Shown piece by piece: positions 43,136 to 49,369 of a stretch of DNA of 64,000 nt (positions are counted from its first letter, which is position 1; each line of letters starts with the position of its first letter). Under the pieces are notes generated by a model, which was given only the letters and a program-made list of their open reading frames with translations, was not told where the DNA came from and searched no databases. The position numbers and the translations under genes are program-made. This stretch comes from Bog-756 sp963699055 (GTDB taxonomy: Bacteria; Actinomycetota; Acidimicrobiia; Acidimicrobiales; RAAP-2): the NCBI GenBank assembly GCA_963699055.1, contig CAVOTA010000001.1, forward strand, positions 186,001-250,000. The letters are read 5' to 3'.

Positions 43136-44173
43136 ATGGCCGTCGACACGCGGGACGAACGTGCACCGGAGCGTGACGCCGGGCCGCGCCCGGTCGCACC
43201 GGCACACCCGGTGACCGGTGCCGACCGGACGGCCACGGTCGTGGCGACGTCCGCGACCGTCCCGGTGCTCCCCCAGGTGGTCCCCGAGCTCGGGATCGTC
43301 GCCGATGCCTCCGTCCTCGACGACCCGCATCTGGTCCTCACCGACGGCTACATCGGCCGGGAGCGGCGCCGGGCCGGCACCCGGGCCCTCCTCGTCCGCG
43401 CCGCCTGGAACGGACGGCGCCGGCTCCTCCGGCTCGACCTCCTGATCGTGCTGGCGGTCGCCACCATGGTGGGGGGCGCATTCCTGCTGGCGGCGGGCGG
43501 CCCGTCCGTCCACGCGTCGGCGACGGCGCCGGCCGTCCGTGCGTCGGCGACGGCGCCGGCCGTCGCGTCGGCGACGACACCGGATGGACCGCTCCGGGCC
43601 CGTCCCCACACCCCGAACACACCACCTCCCGCACCGACGGCGACGGCTCCGGCCGCGTCGAGCACGCTGTCGGCGTCGGACGGCACGGTCCCGGGTACGC
43701 CCGATGCCATGGGGGCGGCGGCCCTCGCCCTCGTCCGGTACCCGTGGCGCCAACTGCCCGGCTACTCCATCGTCTTCCTGCCCATCAGCCAAGCACCCTC
43801 GCCCGGGTTCTACGGGAACACCTCCTTCACCTGGGGCCAGCCCGGCGGGGTCTCCACCCTGTACGTCTACCCCGGTGAGACCGTCGACCGGTTGGCCGCC
43901 ATCACGGCGTTCGAGATCGGCCACGAGGTGGACGCCGCCTACGTCGAGGCCCGCGGCGGACACGACGCCATCGAGTCCATCCTCGGGATCCATCCGGCCA
44001 GTTGGGCCCCGCAGTGCGACTGCGCGGAGCAGGGGTACCTGTCCGGTTGGTACGCCGCCGCCTTCTCCGACTACTGGTCGCCGGGCGTGGGCGCCTGGAG
44101 CTCGATCGCCCCCGTCCCGTCCGGCACCACCCTCACGGCCATGGAGCCGTGGCTCGACCCCACCCTTCCCTAA
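43136..44173 (+). CDS. Single-pass membrane protein with degenerate metallopeptidase-like domain
   Basis: A 345-residue protein. Residues 62-79 hold the tag DDPHLVLTDGYIGRERRR, like that of the preceding protein, before a membrane helix at about 101-121. An Ala/Thr/Pro linker leads to an outer domain: LPGYSIVFLPISQAPSPGFYG, TLYVYPGETVDRLAAITAFEIGHEVDAAYVEARGG and CDCAEQGYLSGWYAAAFSDYW. FEIGHEVD resembles the HExxHxxD zinc site of peptidases, but the first His is Phe259, so it may be an inactive relative. Cys294 and Cys296 are close together. Function unknown. Confidence 0.72.
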   Translation: MAVDTRDERAPERDAGPRPVAPAHPVTGADRTATVVATSATVPVLPQVVPELGIVADASVLDDPHLVLTDGYIGRERRRAGTRALLVRAAWNGRRRLLRLDLLIVLAVATMVGGAFLLAAGGPSVHASATAPAVRASATAPAVASATTPDGPLRARPHTPNTPPPAPTATAPAASSTLSASDGTVPGTPDAMGAAALALVRYPWRQLPGYSIVFLPISQAPSPGFYGNTSFTWGQPGGVSTLYVYPGETVDRLAAITAFEIGHEVDAAYVEARGGHDAIESILGIHPASWAPQCDCAEQGYLSGWYAAAFSDYWSPGVGAWSSIAPVPSGTTLTAMEPWLDPTLP

Positions 44174-44337
44174 GCTCGACCACCCGACTCCCGACACCGG
44201 GACGTCGGCACGATCACCAGGACACCCATGACGACGCCGACACCCACGACACCCACGACCGTCCCCACCGGGCCGCCGGATCCCCCCGCCCGCCGGCGGG
44301 GCGGACGCCGCGCCCGGCCCTCCACGGGAGCACGACG

Positions 44338-45540
44338 GTGACCCGCGTCGCGCTCGTACCGAGCGCCTATCCGCCCTCGGTCGGCGGGGTCGAGGAACTG
44401 ACCAGGCACCTGGCCCTGGCCCTGGTGGCGGCCGGTGACGAGGTGGAGGTGTGGACCGGCAACCCGGACGACCACGACCCCGAGACGGTCGAGCTCCGCG
44501 ACGGACTCGTGGTCCGGCGCTTCCCCATGCCTCTGCCTGCGTCGAGCTGGTCCGCCGTCACCCACGCCGGCACCACCGGACCGCGCACGCTACGGGCGCT
44601 GCACCGCGCCGTGCGGTCGTTCCGGCCCGACGTGCTCCAGGTGCAGTGCTTCGGCCCCAACGGGGCCTATGCCACCGCCCTCGCCCGGTTGACCGGCATC
44701 CCACTGGTGGTCACCCTGCAGGGGGAGACCCTGATGGACGACGCCGACATCTTCGACGAGTCCCACGTGCTCCGGGCGGCGCTGCGCGCCGGGCTCCGGA
44801 CGGCGGCAGCGGTGACCGCCTGCTCGGCGTTCACCCTGGCGGACGCCGTCGACCGGTTCGGGCTCCCGGCCGGTCGTGGCGTGGTGATCCCCAACGGCGT
44901 GTCCCTCGATGCCGCGGGGGACACGCCCCGGCACGGACCGGGACCGCTCGACCGGCTGGGAGGCCGTCGCTACGTCCTCGCCCTCGGGCGCGTGGTGGAG
45001 AAGAAGGGGTTCGACCTCCTGCTGGCCGGCTATGCGGCCATGGACCCCGCCGAGCGCTCCGCGGACCTCGTGATCGGCGGGTCCGGTCCCGCGCTCGAGG
45101 GGCTCGAGGCCCGGGCCGAGGAGTCCGGGGTCGGTGACCGGGTCCACTTCGTGGGGCGCCTGTCGCGTGAGGAGGTGGCCGCGGCGATGGCGGGCGCCGC
45201 CGTCTTCGTGATGCCGAGTCGGCTGGAGCCCTTCGGCATCGTCGCTCTCGAGGGTTGGCGGGCCGGCACCGCCGTCATCGCCACCAACCGGGGTGGCGCG
45301 CCGGAGTTCGTGCACGACGGTGAGGACGGACTGCTCGTCGACCCCTTCGACACGGCGGCCGTGGCCCGTGCGCTCAGCCGTCTCCTGGGCGACGAGGACC
45401 TGCGCCGGACGATGGCGGCGGCGGGCCGGTGCCGGGTCGAGGCGTTCGCCTGGCCCGTCGTGGCCGCCCGGTACCGGAGCCTGTACGCCTCCGTCCTCGG
45501 TGCCCCGGTCATGCTGCGCCAGCCCGCGGGTGCGTCGTGA
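44338..45540 (+). CDS. Glycosyltransferase, GT4 family (first gene of the carrier-protein operon)
   Basis: A 400-residue GT-B enzyme. It starts VTRVALVPSAYPPSVGGVEELTRHLALALVAAGDEVEVW, the classical GT4 beginning. The middle has LVVTLQGETLMDDADIF; the C-terminal domain has YVLALGRVVEKKGFDLLLAGY, LVIGGSGPALEGLE, VHFVGRLSREEVAAAMAGAAVFVMPSRLEPFGIVALEGWRAG. The GTG at 44338 is preferred over frames opening upstream without homology. Its stop overlaps the start of the acpS-like gene (GTGA), which links it to the amino acid:carrier-protein operon and suggests that the product is glycosylated. Confidence 0.9.
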   Translation: MTRVALVPSAYPPSVGGVEELTRHLALALVAAGDEVEVWTGNPDDHDPETVELRDGLVVRRFPMPLPASSWSAVTHAGTTGPRTLRALHRAVRSFRPDVLQVQCFGPNGAYATALARLTGIPLVVTLQGETLMDDADIFDESHVLRAALRAGLRTAAAVTACSAFTLADAVDRFGLPAGRGVVIPNGVSLDAAGDTPRHGPGPLDRLGGRRYVLALGRVVEKKGFDLLLAGYAAMDPAERSADLVIGGSGPALEGLEARAEESGVGDRVHFVGRLSREEVAAAMAGAAVFVMPSRLEPFGIVALEGWRAGTAVIATNRGGAPEFVHDGEDGLLVDPFDTAAVARALSRLLGDEDLRRTMAAAGRCRVEAFAWPVVAARYRSLYASVLGAPVMLRQPAGAS

Positions 45541-45992
45541 GCGCGGCCGACGGGATGCGGGTGGGAGTCGACCTCGTGGACGTACGTGACGTGGCCGACG
45601 CCGTCGGGCACTTCGGCGACCGGTACGTGACTCGTATCTACACCGAGCACGAGATCGGGTGCTGCCGACGGGTGCGACCGGGCGGACCGGTCGACGACTA
45701 CGCCCTGGAGTCCCTGGCGGCCAGGTTCGCCGCCAAGGAGGCCGTGCTCAAGGTCCTGCGTCCCGTGGACGTCCGACCGGCATGGCGTAGTATCGAACTA
45801 CACAGGATGCCGGGAGGATGGTGCGAGATCCGCCTGTCCGGCCGGGCCGCCGACCTCGCCGACGAGGCGGGCATCGGTGCGCTGGCGGTCAGCGTGACCC
45901 ACGAGGCCGACCTGGCCGCTGCGGTGGTGGTGGGCTGGGGTCCGGCACCGGGCGACGACGGACCCACTCCACCCGACGAAGGAGCACCATGA
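45537..45992 (+). CDS. Holo-[carrier protein] synthase-like phosphopantetheinyl transferase
   Basis: Transfers 4'-phosphopantetheine from CoA to the serine of a carrier protein. The 151-residue protein has the AcpS signatures: RVGVDLVDVRDV at the start (metal-binding Asp), the F-T-R-IYTEHEI segment, and ARFAAKEAVLKVLRP (metal-binding Glu), ending with ALAVSVTHEADLAAAVVV. It lies directly before, and overlaps (ATGA), the carrier protein gene, so that protein is its probable substrate. GTG start overlaps the glycosyltransferase stop. Confidence 0.9.
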   Translation: MSAADGMRVGVDLVDVRDVADAVGHFGDRYVTRIYTEHEIGCCRRVRPGGPVDDYALESLAARFAAKEAVLKVLRPVDVRPAWRSIELHRMPGGWCEIRLSGRAADLADEAGIGALAVSVTHEADLAAAVVVGWGPAPGDDGPTPPDEGAP

Positions 45993-46234
45993 CTGTGGAC
46001 GAGACGATCCGCCAGGTCCTGGCCGAGCACGGCCGCCTGGCCGTGCCGGTGGAGTCGTTGGCCGACGACACCGACCTCTTCGGCGCGGGCATGACCTCCC
46101 ATGCCAGCGTGAACGTGATGCTGGCCCTCGAGGACGCCTTCGACTTCGAGTTCTCGGAGAAGATGCTGAAGAAGTCGACGTTCGAGTCGATCGCGTCGAT
46201 CCGGGCCGCGGTCGTCGAGATGACGGGCGGATGA
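45989..46234 (+). CDS. Dedicated acyl/aminoacyl carrier protein
   Basis: An 81-residue four-helix carrier protein. The phosphopantetheine site is Ser37 in FGAGMTSHASVNVMLALED. The usual Asp-Ser-Leu is Thr-Ser-His here, a variant I associate with carrier proteins that partner the tRNA-synthetase-like amino acid ligases. The second helix (SVNVMLALEDAFDFEFSEKML) has the acidic face used in partner docking. It is overlapped on both sides by the acpS-like and acyl-CoA-dehydrogenase-like genes. It should hold the amino acid as a thioester during modification. Confidence 0.92.
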   Translation: MTVDETIRQVLAEHGRLAVPVESLADDTDLFGAGMTSHASVNVMLALEDAFDFEFSEKMLKKSTFESIASIRAAVVEMTGG

Positions 46235-47424
46235 GTGCGTTGGCCGCCACCGGGCCGGTGCGGGGCACACGGATGACACCGGCCGGATCGGTGGCGGAGC
46301 GGATGGCGGCCATCGCCGACACCGTCGCCGGACCCGCGTCGGCCGACGTCGACGCCCGCGCCCGGTTCCCCCGGGAGACGGTCGCCGCGTTGCGCGACGA
46401 GGGCCTGCTGGCGGCGCTGGTGCCGGCCACGTCCGGTGGGGGAGGAGCCGGCCTGGCCGAGGTGTCCGAAGGCCTGGTGGCCCTCGGCCGACGCTGCGCC
46501 TCGAGCGCCATGGTCGTCGCCATGCACCACATCCAGGTCGCCTGCCTGGTCCGTCACGGCACCACCCCGCTGCTGGTGGACTACCTGCAGGAGCTCGCCG
46601 CGAACCAGTACCTGCTGGCCTCGGCCACCACCGAGGTGGGTACCGGGGGCGACGTCCGCTCGAGCATCTGCGCCCTCGAGGTCGCCGACGGCCGGTTCCG
46701 GGTGGAGAAGCAGGCGCCGGTCATCTCGTACGCCGACGACGCGGACGCCGTGTTGGTCACGGCCCGACGGAATGCGCAGAGCCCCGAATCGGACCAGGTC
46801 ATCGTCCTGTGCCGTCACCCCGGCCTCGAGCTGGACCAGGTCGGCGAGTGGAACGCCCTCGGATTCCGCGGCACGTGCAGTACCGGGTTCGTACTGCGGG
46901 CCTCCGGTGACGTCGAGGCCGTGCTCACCGAGTCCTACGCCGACATCTCGACCCGCACGATGCTGCCGGTGGCCCATCTGCTGTGGAGCTCGGTGTGGCT
47001 CGGCATCGCCTCCGACGCCCTCGAGCTGGCCCGGCGGTCGGTGCAGGCCGAGGCCCGGCGCAAGCCGGGCACGACCCCGGCGGCGTCCGTGCGCCTGGCC
47101 GAGACGACCGTCGCCCACCAGGGATTCGTGGACATGGTGCACGCCGCACTGGCCCGGTTCGAGGAGGCCGACGCCGACCCCGACCGGTTGTCGTCGATCG
47201 GATTCGGGATCGGCATGAACGCCCTCAAGGTGTCGGCGTCCACACTGGTCGTCGACATCGTCCGCGAGTGCATGCTGATCTGCGGGCTCCCGGCCTACCG
47301 GCTGGACTCGCCCTTCAGCCTCGGCCGCCACCTGCGGGACGCCATGGGCGCCGCACTCATGGTCAACAACGACCGGATCACCGCGAACAACGCGCAGCTG
47401 CTCCTGGTCCACCGGGGCGAGTGA
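46231..47424 (+). CDS. Acyl-CoA-dehydrogenase-like flavoprotein, probable aminoacyl-carrier oxidase
   Basis: A 397-residue member of the acyl-CoA dehydrogenase fold. Features are FPRETVAALRDEGLLAALVP, LLASATTEVGTGGDVRSS (flavin and substrate loop), and the C-terminal CGLPAYRLDSPFSLGRHLRDAMGAALM. In normal dehydrogenases the last motif is followed by YEGT with the catalytic Glu; here that place reads MVNNDR, so the usual base is missing. Relatives such as those that oxidise prolyl-S-carrier proteins act on carrier-bound amino acids. Its place between the carrier protein and the amino acid ligase suggests that it acts on, or has become adapted to, an aminoacyl thioester. Confidence 0.85.
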   Translation: MSALAATGPVRGTRMTPAGSVAERMAAIADTVAGPASADVDARARFPRETVAALRDEGLLAALVPATSGGGGAGLAEVSEGLVALGRRCASSAMVVAMHHIQVACLVRHGTTPLLVDYLQELAANQYLLASATTEVGTGGDVRSSICALEVADGRFRVEKQAPVISYADDADAVLVTARRNAQSPESDQVIVLCRHPGLELDQVGEWNALGFRGTCSTGFVLRASGDVEAVLTESYADISTRTMLPVAHLLWSSVWLGIASDALELARRSVQAEARRKPGTTPAASVRLAETTVAHQGFVDMVHAALARFEEADADPDRLSSIGFGIGMNALKVSASTLVVDIVRECMLICGLPAYRLDSPFSLGRHLRDAMGAALMVNNDRITANNAQLLLVHRGE

Positions 47425-48377
47425 CGGTGACCGTGACCGACGGCGCACCGTCCGCCGACGACCTCCGGGCACCCGAGGAACCGTGGGCGCCGCTGCGCCG
47501 GGCACTGCTCGACGACGGCGTGTTGGTGGCGACCGGGGTCGACGGCGTGTACGGACGGTCGGCCGACTACGAGTCGGTGGTCGCAGCCGTCGACCGGCTG
47601 GCGTCGGAGGCCGGTGCCGACCTCGGCGCCGTCGAGCTCCGGTTCCCGCCGGTGATGCCGTGGGCCACCTTCGAAAAGAACGGCTATCTCGAGTCGTTCC
47701 CGGACCAGATGGGCTCGGTCCACTCGTTCCGGGGCGACGAGCGGGACCACGCCGAGCTCCTCCGACGGGTCGAGGCCCGCGAGGACCGGGGTCCGCTGCT
47801 CACGACCACCGACCTCGTGCTGTGCCCGGCGGCATGCCACGCGCTCTACCCGACCCAGACGGGCACGCTGCCCGAGGGCGGGGCCCGCTTCGACATCGTG
47901 GGCAGCTGCTTCCGGCACGAGCCCAGCACCGACCCGTTCCGGATGCAGTCGTTCCGGATGCACGAGTTCGTGTACCTCGGCACGCCACACGGTGCCCGCG
48001 CCCACCGCGACGAGTGGATCGGACGCGGCCTCGACGTGCTCACCGGACTCGGGCTCGAGGCCGAGTCCGTCGTGGCCAACGATCCGTTCTTCGGCCGGCC
48101 GGGGCGCATGCTGGCCGCCAACCAGCGCGCCGAGGAGCTCAAGTACGAACTGGTCGTGCCGGTGTTCGCCGCGGGCCGCCCCACGGCGATCTCGTCGTCG
48201 AACTGCCACCTGGACCACTTCTCGCGCCCGTTCGCCATCCATACCCACGACGGCGAGCTGGCCCACACGGCCTGCTTCGGCTTCGGCCTGGACCGGATCG
48301 CCCTCGCCCTCCTCGACCGCCACGGCACCCGCCCGGCCGACTGGCCCGGCGGGGTCCGGTCCGTCCTGTGGCCCTAG
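47421..48377 (+). CDS. Amino acid:[carrier protein] ligase (seryl-tRNA-synthetase-like)
   Basis: Activates an amino acid with ATP and loads it on the phosphopantetheine arm of a carrier protein. The 318-residue protein is a class II synthetase core without a tRNA-binding domain. Motif 2 is SCFRHEPSTDPFRMQSFRMHEFV; motif 3 is ACFGFGLDRIALALL. Cys139 (LCPAACHALYP), Glu182 and Cys285 fall where the zinc ligands of the family are expected. Characterised relatives from Bradyrhizobium and Agrobacterium use small amino acids such as glycine or alanine; the substrate here is not known. GTG 47421 overlaps the dehydrogenase stop; in-frame GTGs follow at 47427 and 47433. Confidence 0.92.
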   Translation: MTVTVTDGAPSADDLRAPEEPWAPLRRALLDDGVLVATGVDGVYGRSADYESVVAAVDRLASEAGADLGAVELRFPPVMPWATFEKNGYLESFPDQMGSVHSFRGDERDHAELLRRVEAREDRGPLLTTTDLVLCPAACHALYPTQTGTLPEGGARFDIVGSCFRHEPSTDPFRMQSFRMHEFVYLGTPHGARAHRDEWIGRGLDVLTGLGLEAESVVANDPFFGRPGRMLAANQRAEELKYELVVPVFAAGRPTAISSSNCHLDHFSRPFAIHTHDGELAHTACFGFGLDRIALALLDRHGTRPADWPGGVRSVLWP

Positions 48378-48400
48378 GCGGGGCCGTCGGGAGGACGGGC

Positions 48401-49369
48401 GTGCAGCTGGCGGCCATGGACGCGGCGGACTTCGCGCCGCACCCTCTCCATGGCGCGGCGCGCACCTGGGGCGAGACGAACTGCTACGTCGACGTCTGGA
48501 TCGAGGTCCTCCACGCCCTGGGCCTCGATCCGGTGGCCGCCGCCGCCTTCACCCTCAGCTGTGACTTCGAGGGTGACCAGTGGACCTTCTTCAAGTACCC
48601 GCCCGAGGACCTGCGTGCGATCTACGGCCTCGAGGTCGCCGAGCTCAACGTGTGGCGCCCCGTCGCCGACCACGTGGAGGAGCTGCTCGGGCTGGACCGG
48701 CTGTGCACCCTCGAGTGCGACTCGTGGTTCCTGCCCGACACCCGGGGCGTCGCCTACGGCGAGGACCATGTCAAGACGACCATCGTCCCCGCCGGCCTCG
48801 ACCGTGCGGGACGCCGCCTGAGCTACTTCCACAACGCGGGCTACTTCGACCTGTCGGGTGACGACTTCGACGGGGTCCTCCGTCTCGGCGCCCACGCCGA
48901 CCCCACGGCGCTGGCCCCCTACGTGGAGTCGGTCCGGCTCGACCGCGTCCGGCGGGACGACCCAGACCGGGTGGATCGGGTGGTGTCCCTGGCCCGGGAC
49001 CACCTGGCGCGACGACCCGGCGACAACCCGGTGGTCCGGATGGGGGAGCGGATGGCGGCCGACCTGGGGTGGCTGGCCGCCGAGGAGCCGGAGGTCTTCC
49101 ACCGCTACGCCTTCGCCACCTGCCGCCAGTGCGGGGCCAGCGCCGAGCTGGCGGCGGACTTCGTCGAGTGGCTGGTGGACCACGACGGACCGGGGGCCGG
49201 GCCCGCCGCCGCTGCGTTCCGCGACGTGTCCGACGGGGCGAAAGCCCTGCAGTTCACCCTGGCCCGCGCCGCCCGTGGGCGCACCGTCGACCTCGGGTCG
49301 GTGCTCGGCCCGATGGCGACGCAGTGGTCCGTGGCCATGGACGTGCTCGGCGGCACCTATGGCATCTGA
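48401..49369 (+). CDS. DUF1839 family protein
   Basis: A 322-residue protein. Features are RTWGETNCYVDVWIEVLHALGLDP, LSCDFEGDQWTFFKYPPEDL, YGLEVAELNVWRP and the FHNAGYFDLSGDDFDG segment. NCYVDVW includes a possible catalytic Cys. As I recall, DUF1839 proteins commonly occur beside amino acid:carrier protein ligases, so this one may release or transfer the aminoacyl group; that is an inference, since the biochemical role has not been established to my knowledge. GTG 48401 has GGGAGGA five bases upstream; ATG 48416 is less well placed. Confidence 0.85.
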   Translation: MQLAAMDAADFAPHPLHGAARTWGETNCYVDVWIEVLHALGLDPVAAAAFTLSCDFEGDQWTFFKYPPEDLRAIYGLEVAELNVWRPVADHVEELLGLDRLCTLECDSWFLPDTRGVAYGEDHVKTTIVPAGLDRAGRRLSYFHNAGYFDLSGDDFDGVLRLGAHADPTALAPYVESVRLDRVRRDDPDRVDRVVSLARDHLARRPGDNPVVRMGERMAADLGWLAAEEPEVFHRYAFATCRQCGASAELAADFVEWLVDHDGPGAGPAAAAFRDVSDGAKALQFTLARAARGRTVDLGSVLGPMATQWSVAMDVLGGTYGI

